Shown: in pieces, positions 40,171 to 47,074 of the stretch
Layout: every line of letters starts with the position of its first letter
How positions within the stretch are numbered: the stretch's first letter is position 1
Assembly (NCBI GenBank): GCA_018829185.1
Contig: JAHJUI010000023.1
Location: forward strand, 1-47,074
DNA: 47,074 nucleotides
Origin: Nanobdellota archaeon
GTDB lineage: Archaea; Nanobdellota; Nanobdellia; SCGC-AAA011-G17; PNOQ01
Direction: 5' to 3'
The notes under the pieces: generated by a model
Told to the model about the DNA's origin: nothing
The model's input: only the letters and a program-made list of their open reading frames with translations
Databases searched by the model: none
Translations under genes and position numbers: made by a program

Positions 40171-40579
40171 TTACCAAAATAACAAAAAACAAAACATGTT
40201 CTAAAAAACTTCCAGTTTTAATAAATCCTTTAATCTTAAACTTAGCAGGATAAAACCACCTAATTCCAGCAAAATTAAAACTATCAATCACTAAATGACT
40301 CAAATATCCAACAAAAAAAGCCAAAGCTAACTCAAAAGAATACAAATATATTAAAAAACTTAAACCTGCAGCAAAAAACAAACTATGAAATAATTTCCTA
40401 TGCCCAAAAAGAACATTAAAAAACCAACTCAAAGGCTTAACCTTCCTACCTAATTTGCTTTTAGTTGTATCAATATCAGGAACTAAAGAAGCAAATACAC
40501 AAACTAAAACCATAATCAAATTAAACTTTAATAAAATTGCAACTAACAATCCAAAAACAGCATGAGTATACCATCTCAT
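40148..40579 (-). CDS. YdjM/DUF457-type membrane-bound metal-dependent hydrolase-like protein
   Basis: 143 residues. The family's conserved sites are visible: FASLVPDIDTTKSKLGRK, FGHRKLFHSLFF and GYLSHLVIDSFNFAG, between hydrophobic helices. The His and Asp pattern resembles a metal site in a membrane protein; a phosphatase-like role is suggested for some relatives. The ATG overlaps the RPA stop by four bases, so it is the second gene of an operon led by RPA, an unexplained partnership. Confidence 0.75.
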   Translation of the reverse strand: MRWYTHAVFGLLVAILLKFNLIMVLVCVFASLVPDIDTTKSKLGRKVKPLSWFFNVLFGHRKLFHSLFFAAGLSFLIYLYSFELALAFFVGYLSHLVIDSFNFAGIRWFYPAKFKIKGFIKTGSFLEHVLFFVILVIIAILSF

Positions 40580-41559
40580 TGTAATTCTTTCAAAATTTCT
40601 TCAGGGGTAATCTCCCTAACATCTCTTGCCATAAACTCAAGTCTATCAAACATTTGATTTTTAGAAACTCTACCAGCAATCACTAATTGCTTACCTAAAA
40701 GCCCATTTTTAATTTCCTCAAATTTACTTAAATCATCTTTTAAAACTAACACCTCTTTTTCTCCCAGACCTAAAACTTTTTCAACAACATCTCTAAAGAA
40801 TACTATTCTAATATTCCCAAACCCATCATCAAAAAATACATTCAATATAGGGATCTGCGTTGCAACAACATTTTCATGCTCTGCACATTTTCCTTCAACC
40901 AACTTTTTCCCACAGCTTGGACAAGCATCATAAAACCTAGGATCAAAAACCTGAACAATAGTACCAAACACTTCAGCACTTTCATTTTCTTGTAATTCAC
41001 TTATTTTCTTTCTAGAATAATTAACTTGATTCTGCCTTACCACATCACCTACATTCACCCCAGCAGGATTAACTTCTATCTCAGATTTAGTACCTAAATG
41101 TAATTCCTTGTAACCATTATTATCTCTTGCATAAGCTGCTTTAATCTTCAAAATATCCCCTTCCTTAAACTTCCCTTCTTCAAGAGTTTTAATTAAAGGT
41201 TCATCCCAAATAACCATCCTGACCATTCCAGTTTCATCCCCCACATTCAAATTAGCAACTCTCCCTTTTCTTTTTCCAGTATCAAAATCTCTAATCCCAA
41301 ACAAATTTAGAACTCTAACATTAACATTAACAACTGGCATTCCAGGAATAACATCTTTAATCTTAATTTCCCTATTGTTTACGCTCTCAAAAACCTTAAC
41401 TCCTAATTGATTTGCAATTATGTGCGCTGCACCCTCTTTACTGACTAAATCACTTAATTGCCTTATTTTTTCAGTGACTTTAACATCAATTTCTTCCTTA
41501 GAAATATTCTTCTCTTCAACAATCTTTCTTACAATATCATCATAGCTTATCTTAAACAT
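40576..41559 (-). CDS. rpa: replication protein A (RPA-like ssDNA-binding protein)
   Basis: 327 residues. After an N-terminal helical stretch, OB folds are seen (DVIPGMPVVNVNVRVLNLFG, GRVANLNVGDETGMVRMVIW) and a second near 180-300. A C-type zinc site lies between them (CPSCGKKLVEGKCAEH). This is the archaeal RPA pattern. It coats ssDNA in replication, repair and recombination. CTTTATATTT about 26 bases before the ATG indicates a leaderless transcript. It is the first gene of an operon with the YdjM-like protein. Confidence 0.9.
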   Translation of the reverse strand: MFKISYDDIVRKIVEEKNISKEEIDVKVTEKIRQLSDLVSKEGAAHIIANQLGVKVFESVNNREIKIKDVIPGMPVVNVNVRVLNLFGIRDFDTGKRKGRVANLNVGDETGMVRMVIWDEPLIKTLEEGKFKEGDILKIKAAYARDNNGYKELHLGTKSEIEVNPAGVNVGDVVRQNQVNYSRKKISELQENESAEVFGTIVQVFDPRFYDACPSCGKKLVEGKCAEHENVVATQIPILNVFFDDGFGNIRIVFFRDVVEKVLGLGEKEVLVLKDDLSKFEEIKNGLLGKQLVIAGRVSKNQMFDRLEFMARDVREITPEEILKELQ

Positions 41560-41605
41560 AATGCCGATAATCCAAACTCAAATATAAAGATTTGTATGCT
41601 AAAAG

Positions 41606-42370
41606 CTAACAAATTAAAGAACTTTTCCCTAATCCAGAACCAAAATCAACAGCTCCTTTTAGAGTTAAATTAGTTTCTCCAAATACATTCTCTACTTTTC
41701 CCAAATCAACATCAAAAGTAAATAATTTCCCATTATTGCTCCAATTAAAATTAGAACTTCCCCAACAACCAACATTATCTCCACAACTATCAATAACACC
41801 CTTAACCTCTAAAACTTTAAGCATTACTTGGTCTAAATCATAATCAACAATATATGTTAAAGTGGGATTAACTTCATAATCAACATGAATATTTTCTAAA
41901 TCTCTTGAATAAATTAAATTATCTGATTTGCCAATTACTTTCAATCCATTTGTATCTTTTTCAAAAGTAAACTCAAAATCTCCATTTAAATTAATTTTAT
42001 CTAAATCTTCAACAATAGTTTTATTTAAGTAAGAACTCAATGCTCCCTTAATTGTGTCTTCAGTTGGATAACATTCATTAACATCTCTTTTCCATAAAAC
42101 ATATTCATTTTCCTTGTTCTTACTTTCAAAAAATCCCCCATTCAACAAAAGTTCATTCAAAGAATCTGAAAAACCATATTCTAAAGATTTATCCATATAC
42201 ATTAAATCTGCTTCTACTTCATCAAAAACATTATACAATAAAATAGAACTTAATCCAGTAGCTCTTTCAATCGGAGAAGAATTAGTTAAAACCAACCAAG
42301 AAGTCCAGCCCAATATTATAATTGTCACTACCAATAATGTAAATGACCAATAATCTCCTTTTTTATTCAT
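41606..42370 (-). CDS. prepilin-like exported protein (KKG leader, 254 aa)
   Basis: 254 residues starting MNKKGDYWSFTLLVVTIIIL: basic residues, Gly, then a hydrophobic helix, as in type IV prepilins cleaved after Gly. The extracellular remainder is beta-rich with some Cys pairs (CGDNVGCWG) and ends FGSGLGKSSLIC. It is the last gene of the operon; its ATG overlaps the upstream stop by four bases. A minor-pilin or surface-filament role is inferred from the leader only. Confidence 0.7.
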   Translation of the reverse strand: MNKKGDYWSFTLLVVTIIILGWTSWLVLTNSSPIERATGLSSILLYNVFDEVEADLMYMDKSLEYGFSDSLNELLLNGGFFESKNKENEYVLWKRDVNECYPTEDTIKGALSSYLNKTIVEDLDKINLNGDFEFTFEKDTNGLKVIGKSDNLIYSRDLENIHVDYEVNPTLTYIVDYDLDQVMLKVLEVKGVIDSCGDNVGCWGSSNFNWSNNGKLFTFDVDLGKVENVFGETNLTLKGAVDFGSGLGKSSLIC

Positions 42371-43311
42371 GGGGGGTTTGCCTCCCTAAAATGTTCATAA
42401 ACGTTCTTAGCAATAATTTTCATTTCATAAAGATGATTAATTTTCCATGTACCTAATTTAAGGTGATCGGATGCTTTGGGGGATAAATAATTATAAAGAT
42501 ATTTCCCAGGATCATTTTTTACGTCTTCTGTTATTTTTATTTTTCCTAACCAAATATTTTCATTATAAGTAGATATTATCAAAAGTAAATAATCTTTAGG
42601 CACCCCATTTATTATGTAAAGCATATCTTCCGCTTTTACCCTATTCCTTGCTTCTTCTGTTGGGCCAGCAGGAGTATTCAAGGCAGATAACTTAGCACTT
42701 AAAGATACGTAAGTATGCTCCTGTTTCCAAGCTTCTTGCAATCCAGGATGAGTATCTGCAACTAAACCGTATGTAGCTGCAATACCTTGTACATCATCAA
42801 ACCAAACCTTAGTTCCAAGAACATTATATTTATTTATTGCAACCAAATCCCCATTTTTATCTATAGTATGAACAGTCTCCAATAAATCTCCTTGCCCAAT
42901 CATTTTTAAATAAGATTCAGCAAACAAAATCTCTCCGTTCTTACATTCAATACTAAACAACCATTTCAAATTATAACTAGCAGGATTAGTCAAAGACTCC
43001 GCATTCTGAGCTAAAACCATATAATTCCTAGTTTTCAAAACCAATTCCCCAATATAACTTTCATTTACACAAGCAAGTGCAACTAAATCATTCATCTCCA
43101 TTTCTTTTCCATCAACAATAACTTGTTCCCATAAATAATTAGTAAAAATCAAGCTTCCATGGGTTGAATATTCTGCAATCAATTCTCTATCATGTGTAGT
43201 TCCTGTTTTAAGACTTAATTGATTAAAAATAACAAAATAAGCAAATAAAAGAAAAGTTAATACAATTATTATAAAGAAGTTCACCAAAAATTCTTCGCCT
43301 TTCTTATTCAC
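42367..43311 (-). CDS. prepilin-like exported protein (KKG leader, 314 aa)
   Basis: 314 residues, starting with GTG at 43311 (MNKKGEEFLVNFFIIIVLTF). The start overlaps the upstream stop by eight bases, and GTG is the only start that includes the KKG leader. About 285 residues of mixed alpha/beta extracellular sequence follow, with one Cys pair near residues 79 and 129. No known domain was recognised. The size is large for a pilin, so it may be a pseudopilin or an assembly component. Confidence 0.65.
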   Translation of the reverse strand: MNKKGEEFLVNFFIIIVLTFLLFAYFVIFNQLSLKTGTTHDRELIAEYSTHGSLIFTNYLWEQVIVDGKEMEMNDLVALACVNESYIGELVLKTRNYMVLAQNAESLTNPASYNLKWLFSIECKNGEILFAESYLKMIGQGDLLETVHTIDKNGDLVAINKYNVLGTKVWFDDVQGIAATYGLVADTHPGLQEAWKQEHTYVSLSAKLSALNTPAGPTEEARNRVKAEDMLYIINGVPKDYLLLIISTYNENIWLGKIKITEDVKNDPGKYLYNYLSPKASDHLKLGTWKINHLYEMKIIAKNVYEHFREANPP

Positions 43312-43795
43312 TTTCTACCACCATTAAACTCAGATAACCTGGTTTTAATTTCCCATTTTCATTTATTAAAACATAATCTTTTCTTACCCAACAATCAAAA
43401 CCAACCGGATTTTTAGTATCACATAAAGATAAAAAAGCCCTAGCCTTATCATTAGTTACAAAACTCCCATAATTTTTTCCATTTATTTCTTCTAAACTAA
43501 CATTAAATCCTATTTTGTCTGGTAAAACTAAACAAGTATTAATTCTACTTAAATCAAATTTAGTCGGATCAATTATTCCTTGATAAACTCGATCATTCTC
43601 TTCAAAAGCCAAACAGTTCTCAGACCTAATCAATCTTTGACTAACAATAAAAGTTTCTTCTATAATTATATCTATATCTCTTGCAACAAATAAATTAAAT
43701 ATAGTTAAAATAACAGCCACAACAACTATTAATAAAAATAATCTAAAAATAAATTTAATAAACTCTCCTGGCAAATCTTCCCCTTTTTTATTCAT
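43304..43795 (-). CDS. prepilin-like exported protein (KKG leader, 163 aa)
   Basis: 163 residues from the ATG at 43795: MNKKGEDLPGEFIKFIFRLF, followed by a hydrophobic helix. An in-frame ATG at 43810 would add a five-residue MRLVR; the start at 43795 is preferred because one base separates it from the upstream stop and the MNKKG leader matches the neighbours. Three or four Cys occur in the extracellular domain. It overlaps the downstream gene by eight bases. Confidence 0.65.
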   Translation of the reverse strand: MNKKGEDLPGEFIKFIFRLFLLIVVVAVILTIFNLFVARDIDIIIEETFIVSQRLIRSENCLAFEENDRVYQGIIDPTKFDLSRINTCLVLPDKIGFNVSLEEINGKNYGSFVTNDKARAFLSLCDTKNPVGFDCWVRKDYVLINENGKLKPGYLSLMVVESE

Positions 43796-43796
43796 T

Positions 43797-44654
43797 CTAA
43801 CTAGCCTCATAAGCCGGGAAAGGTCTTAACTCCCCGCACATCTTATTCAAATCCGTTTTACTATACATACTAACTGTTGCAGCAAGTCTATCTGGAGCTT
43901 TTGCACCCCCAAAAAAGGCACCAACAATCGCTGCTCCTCCTACAACAACACCAGCTACTGCATTAACTCCAGGGATTGCAAATAAAACAGCACTTGCAGC
44001 TAATCCCCCCCCAACCATAGCTTTAGCTTTTGTTCCAGTATCCACAAAAAATGACTCAACAGCTCCGTCTTTAACTACATTAAACACAACCCAATATTCT
44101 TTATCCAATGGAAGATATGATTTATCAGCAGGATCTGGATTATATCTAGCTCCTTTAGTTCCAATTAAATATTCTGAATAAGTCTCTCCACCCAACGGGA
44201 CATTATGATTATTTAAATAAGTAAATAATTCATTAACAGTAATTCCCCCAGGATAATTAACTCTTGTTTGATCACTAAAAGTAAATTGAGAACAAACATA
44301 ACATTTAGATACACTATTCAATTTATAATCTGTAAGGAAATCTACTTTTCCACTTCCAAACTGCCAATAACACCAAAACATTTCATCTGCCATGTCCTTC
44401 AACATAATATCTTTTGTTTCTATATCATAATTATAATAATATGTTCCACAATTAAAATTCTCAGTAACTCCTTTTCCGCCCCTTAAAGTTTTAGATAAAC
44501 CAGCTATCTTTACACTTTGCAAACAAGCTTCTCTTAATCCATATTTTCCAGTCTCCCTTAAAAAAGTAGTAGAAAAAATAATCAATATAACTCCAATTAA
44601 AATAATTCCAATTACAACTACTAAATTAGATATCCCTTTTTTACCTGAACGCAC
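43797..44654 (-). CDS. prepilin-like protein with Gly-rich hydrophobic end (285 aa)
   Basis: 285 residues, GTG start at 44654 (MRSGKKGISNLVVVIGIILI). An SD-like GGGGGG lies eight bases upstream. KKG-I and the following Leu/Ile/Val-rich helix are the closest here to classical archaeal pilins. Near the C terminus, a hydrophobic Gly/Ala-rich stretch (MVGGGLAASAVLFAIPGVNA, then VAGVVVGGAAIVGAFFGG) could form a second membrane hairpin, which is unlike a pilin. It overlaps the 34-residue ORF by 14 bases. Confidence 0.65.
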   Translation of the reverse strand: MRSGKKGISNLVVVIGIILIGVILIIFSTTFLRETGKYGLREACLQSVKIAGLSKTLRGGKGVTENFNCGTYYYNYDIETKDIMLKDMADEMFWCYWQFGSGKVDFLTDYKLNSVSKCYVCSQFTFSDQTRVNYPGGITVNELFTYLNNHNVPLGGETYSEYLIGTKGARYNPDPADKSYLPLDKEYWVVFNVVKDGAVESFFVDTGTKAKAMVGGGLAASAVLFAIPGVNAVAGVVVGGAAIVGAFFGGAKAPDRLAATVSMYSKTDLNKMCGELRPFPAYEAS

Positions 44655-44745
44655 TAAAAATCCCCCCCGAAACAGCTTGCCAAATTAAAAATATTAAAAA
44701 AAATGCTAATATCCAACCCATTACTCTTATTGCACTTACTTCCAT
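44641..44745 (-). CDS. 34-residue single-helix membrane protein
   Basis: MEVSAIRVMGWILAFFLIFL, then IWQAVSGGIFSAFR. One membrane helix with a short basic end; no KKG leader. It is too short for a family search by eye. It overlaps the GTG-started downstream gene by 14 bases and sits in frame with the operon, so it may be translated as a small structural subunit. The coding status is moderate. Confidence 0.5.
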   Translation of the reverse strand: MEVSAIRVMGWILAFFLIFLIWQAVSGGIFSAFR

Positions 44746-44770
44746 AAATTAGAATTATATTCTGTCCTAT

Positions 44771-45187
44771 TTAAATATTTTCATCAGCATCAAAGAAAAC
44801 ATTATCTTGCTCAATTTGTACACTTAACTTATTGACATCTCCAAACTTAGCATCCACTATATTCATCTGCTGATTAATATCTAAAAAGCAAAAATAAGAA
44901 TTTTGTTTACTTCCGTCAAACGCTTCTTGAAAAAATTTAACTTCGCATCCAGGTAATTGTTCAAAACTATAAATTCCTGCTCGGCTCTCCATATCCATTT
45001 CTACTTTTAACCCATTATTAACTATCATAGCAGAACTTTCTAACATTCCAAAATCCTTAGCTAAAAACTCTCTTTCAAAAGATTCATTTCCAATATTAGA
45101 TTTCATAAAAATAGCCAAGCTTCCCATTACAATAACCACTATCCCAATATAATACAATTGCAAAACCATTTTTTGACTCATTCCCAT
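44771..45187 (-). CDS. exported protein with N-terminal anchor (138 aa)
   Basis: 138 residues beginning MGMSQKMVLQLYYIGIVVIV, a hydrophobic helix without the KKG leader. The outside part is beta-rich with two Cys (GCEVKFFQ and SYFCFLD). One base separates it from the upstream stop. It is likely a component of the same surface complex as its neighbours, but its family is unknown. Confidence 0.65.
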   Translation of the reverse strand: MGMSQKMVLQLYYIGIVVIVMGSLAIFMKSNIGNESFEREFLAKDFGMLESSAMIVNNGLKVEMDMESRAGIYSFEQLPGCEVKFFQEAFDGSKQNSYFCFLDINQQMNIVDAKFGDVNKLSVQIEQDNVFFDADENI

Positions 45188-45188
45188 T

Positions 45189-46712
45189 TTAAACCATTAT
45201 ATTTTCTGAATTATAAACAATTTGTTTTCCATTAGGATTATAAACCCAAACATTAAATAAATTAGCACCATCTGCACTATCCGGTAAACTCAAACCATTT
45301 GCTATCTCTCCTAATCCAGCATAAATATCTATTTGACATCTATTATCAATTGTATAAGAACCAGTATCTTCTGCAACATACCATCCAGTCCATTCTCCTT
45401 TATCATATCCGCTTTTTGGTTCAATATAAACATATGAACCTAAAGGAATATAACATTCTGTCCCTTCTTTAATATTTACTGCAATAGTTTTAAACGCTCT
45501 TGGACCAGTATTAACTGTAGTTTTTCCTAACATATCTGAAGGTGGATCATTACATCCAGTTGAATCGTGTTTAATACATTTGTAAGTATAAGTTATAAAA
45601 TTATTATCAACTCCTGAACCTTGACATTTAACAGCTTCATAAAATCCTTTTGGATATTTTACGCATGCTGCGATACCTCCCAGATTCTCTTCATTAGTTG
45701 TGGTCCATGAATTGTAATCTCCTTGATAAGCTGTAACATAATGACTCAACATTAAATTTAAAGAAGACTCTGCTAATGGTTTAGACTGCCTAAAAAATTC
45801 AGATTTTGGCCAACTTTGGGGATTATTTGCCTGAATAATACTTCCATCGACCCTAATTGAATCAACTTCTATATCCAAATAAGCTAAAGAATCTGCAGGA
45901 GAACTAGGAAAACTATAAGTTCTACTAGATGGAGCTATGCCCCCGATTAACAAAGATGGGTTAATATTATATTTAGCAAGAATTTCCATTCTTTTACTTG
46001 GATCAGCTTTTGCAATATCGATATCTTGTTGTGTAATTCCTAAAGCTTCAAAATTAATTTGAATAAACTCCTCGGTTTGCCCTTCTATAAACGCTTGCCC
46101 AGGAACTTGACCTGGTGTCTGGAAAACAGTTAAATCATCATACAAATTATCTTTTGAAATATAAATTATCTTACTAAAATAATTAATATAATAAGGTGCT
46201 TTTCTATTGGAATATATTTCAACTGGTTTTCCAAGATTATAATCCGGAACGCCACCTGAATTAATAAAAACTTCATCCCTTGTTGCTTCTTCATTTTCAA
46301 AAACATGACAATAAGAATATTTTTCGCAACTAGAACTAGTTTTTAACAAAGGCATAAATCCTAAAACCTTAATTTGTTTTTTTTCTGCAGCACAAACACA
46401 CAAACAAGTTTGCCCTTCACATTCAAAAGGCCTAGTTGCTCCGTGATTTTTATCTGCATCAAAACCAATTAAAGAACAACCACTATTAATATGGAATAAT
46501 CTAACCCCATAATTCACTTCTCCTGCTTTTATAGAGTCTACTATTTCCTGCATTTCATCCACAATATAATCTGTGCCCTCACATTCCCCATCTAATCCGA
46601 AAATAGATTTAAACAATTGCGTGGCCAGATCTCCAACACCAAAAATTAAAATAATTGCAATAACTACATAGATTAATGCTTTAACACCCATGCTTAATGA
46701 ACCTTTTTTCAT
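45189..46712 (-). CDS. KKG-leader exported protein with C-terminal 3D domain (507 aa)
   Basis: 507 residues. MKKGSLSMGVKALIYVVIAI is a short basic leader plus membrane helix. A Cys-rich domain follows (GQTCLCVCAAEKKQIKVLG), then alpha/beta parts. Residues about 405-475 match the 3D domain of double-psi barrels: FKTIAVNIKEG, YIPLGSYVYIEP, YVAEDTGSYTI and QIDIYAG. The three conserved positions are N413 (usually Asp), D449 and D462. This domain occurs in peptidoglycan lytic enzymes such as MltA and in resuscitation-type factors, so its presence in an archaeon is notable. An upstream ATGA overlap links it to the 60-residue gene. Confidence 0.7.
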   Translation of the reverse strand: MKKGSLSMGVKALIYVVIAIILIFGVGDLATQLFKSIFGLDGECEGTDYIVDEMQEIVDSIKAGEVNYGVRLFHINSGCSLIGFDADKNHGATRPFECEGQTCLCVCAAEKKQIKVLGFMPLLKTSSSCEKYSYCHVFENEEATRDEVFINSGGVPDYNLGKPVEIYSNRKAPYYINYFSKIIYISKDNLYDDLTVFQTPGQVPGQAFIEGQTEEFIQINFEALGITQQDIDIAKADPSKRMEILAKYNINPSLLIGGIAPSSRTYSFPSSPADSLAYLDIEVDSIRVDGSIIQANNPQSWPKSEFFRQSKPLAESSLNLMLSHYVTAYQGDYNSWTTTNEENLGGIAACVKYPKGFYEAVKCQGSGVDNNFITYTYKCIKHDSTGCNDPPSDMLGKTTVNTGPRAFKTIAVNIKEGTECYIPLGSYVYIEPKSGYDKGEWTGWYVAEDTGSYTIDNRCQIDIYAGLGEIANGLSLPDSADGANLFNVWVYNPNGKQIVYNSENIMV

Positions 46713-46891
46713 CTTTTTGGAAAGGTAGATACAGTATCATTAGCTAAATGAAGTGTATCCTTAAAAAAACTTAAGGCTTTACTTAAACTGCCCATTACAC
46801 TTTCTCTAAAAATAATCAAAATAACTAATAAAACTAAAATAGCTAAAATCATTATAACAACTGTAGACATCTGGATATCTCCTTTTTTCAT
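46709..46891 (-). CDS. small prepilin-like protein (KKG leader, 60 aa), first in operon
   Basis: 60 residues: MKKGDIQMSTVVIMILAILV then an LVILIIF stretch and a short polar amphipathic end (MGSLSKALSFFKDTLHLAND). The KKG leader and single helix make it the most pilin-like small subunit. The promoter TTTATAATTATATAAA (46906-46921) lies about 21 bases before the ATG, so it is leaderless and opens the eight-gene operon running to 41606. The same element faces the gene at 47012. Confidence 0.65.
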   Translation of the reverse strand: MKKGDIQMSTVVIMILAILVLLVILIIFRESVMGSLSKALSFFKDTLHLANDTVSTFPKR

Positions 46892-46971
46892 AAACAGAAA
46901 TTACTTTTATAATTATATAAAGGTTTTGTTAGAATAGCTCTGGTGCAACCCTATAATTTTTAAATAAAAAA

Positions 46972-47003
46972 CCTCTAAGGTTTCTGTAAAGAAACCAAAG
47001 AGG
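46972..47003 (+). promoter_or_regulatory. hairpin that sequesters the Shine-Dalgarno of the last gene
   Basis: CCTCT (46972-46976), AA, GGTTTC (46979-46984), loop TGTAAA, GAAACC (46991-46996), AA, AGAGG (46999-47003). The stem is 6 + 5 bp around two opposed A-A pairs. AGAGG is the core of the SD AGAGGTG (46999-47005), six bases before the ATG at 47012, so folding would block ribosome binding. This works only if transcription starts before 46972, for example from the TATA-like stretch at 46906-46921; another TATA at about 46959-46966 would start within the loop. Confidence 0.6.
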
Positions 47004-47011
47004 TGAATCCA

Positions 47012-47074
47012 ATGAATAATGAATATTCAGATTATTTAAAGTTTATTGATGATGCTTTAGAGCTTGCTAAAGCC
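47012..47074 (+). CDS. start of an unknown gene, cut by the window end
   Basis: MNNEYSDYLKFIDDALELAK is seen, with an SD AGAGGTG six bases before the ATG. The open frame runs to the window edge. The visible helix (YLKFIDDALELAKA) is too short to assign a family. Its start is probably controlled by the SD-masking hairpin upstream. It is divergent from the prepilin-like operon. Confidence 0.55.
   Translation, partial: MNNEYSDYLKFIDDALELAKA

Noticed and set aside
41606-46891. An archaellum operon
   Set aside because: No FlaI/FlaJ-type ATPase or platform protein and no archaellin-type repeats are present in the window; only the leaders are pilin-like.

Overview
This 47 kb window is a contiguous piece of an AT-rich archaeal chromosome, most likely from a DPANN lineage of the Pacearchaeota/Woesearchaeota/Nanoarchaeota type. 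The evidence is the set of archaeal information-processing genes (RadA, RPA, Gins51, Hjc, pelota, aIF2-alpha, L44e, S27e, Nop10, aEF-1beta, EndA, RNase Z, TruD, Trm-G10, EndoQ), a truncated histone-fold-like protein, many archaeal exported proteins, TATA-led mostly leaderless promoters, and genes packed with 4 to 27 base overlaps. The phylum is an inference; no rRNA or tRNA gene was recognised.

Layout. 0-0.4 kb: a string of predicted hairpins (the possible 3' end of an unseen structured RNA), then a small histone-fold-like gene. 0.5-1.2 kb: a free-standing LAGLIDADG homing endonuclease. 1.2-3.9 kb: a small basic protein, Hjc resolvase, a lamin-tail surface protein and an unknown. 3.9-7.1 kb: two large membrane-anchored exported proteins. 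7.2-14.4 kb: an atypical kinase, a Cas4-like nuclease, Trm-G10, a winged-helix protein, EndA, RNase Z, a GNAT, a membrane protein and TruD. 14.4-16.5 kb: the Gins51, L44e, S27e, aIF2-alpha, Nop10 operon, followed by a second homing endonuclease (16.6-17.8 kb). 17.9-23.1 kb: a relatively GC-rich unknown gene, a TrmB-type regulator, and an opposing operon of DUF1152, NAD synthetase and a G1P-dehydrogenase-like enzyme that carries a copy of the regulator's sensor domain. 23.1-29.4 kb: endonuclease Q and a four-gene exported/lipoprotein cluster. 29.4-37.7 kb: pelota, small HExxH metalloproteins, a frameshifted cysteine hydrolase, a nucleotidyltransferase, a geranylgeranyl-reductase-family protein, a prepilin peptidase, a HIT protein, a lipoprotein, a Zn-ribbon/aEF-1beta pair, a PH-domain membrane protein and an M48-like peptidase. 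37.7-39.7 kb: RadA, a small partner gene and a third homing endonuclease. 39.8-41.6 kb: two membrane proteins and RPA. 41.6-46.9 kb: an eight-gene operon of short-leader membrane proteins, six of which begin with a basic KKG motif resembling prepilin leaders; one has a C-terminal 3D domain. The window ends in a gene whose Shine-Dalgarno sequence lies in a strong hairpin.

Most notable: (1) all three homing endonuclease genes share one promoter architecture, GACAAGT, exactly 13 bases, then TTATAAA, although they lie far apart and on both strands; (2) four divergent gene pairs have 50-52 bp intergenic regions with a single central near-palindromic TATA box placed to start leaderless transcripts in both directions; (3) a TrmB regulator and a neighbouring dehydrogenase-like enzyme share a sensor domain about 60% identical by my hand alignment; (4) a prepilin-like operon carries a 3D-domain protein, a fold known from peptidoglycan enzymes, and a prepilin peptidase gene lies elsewhere in the window.
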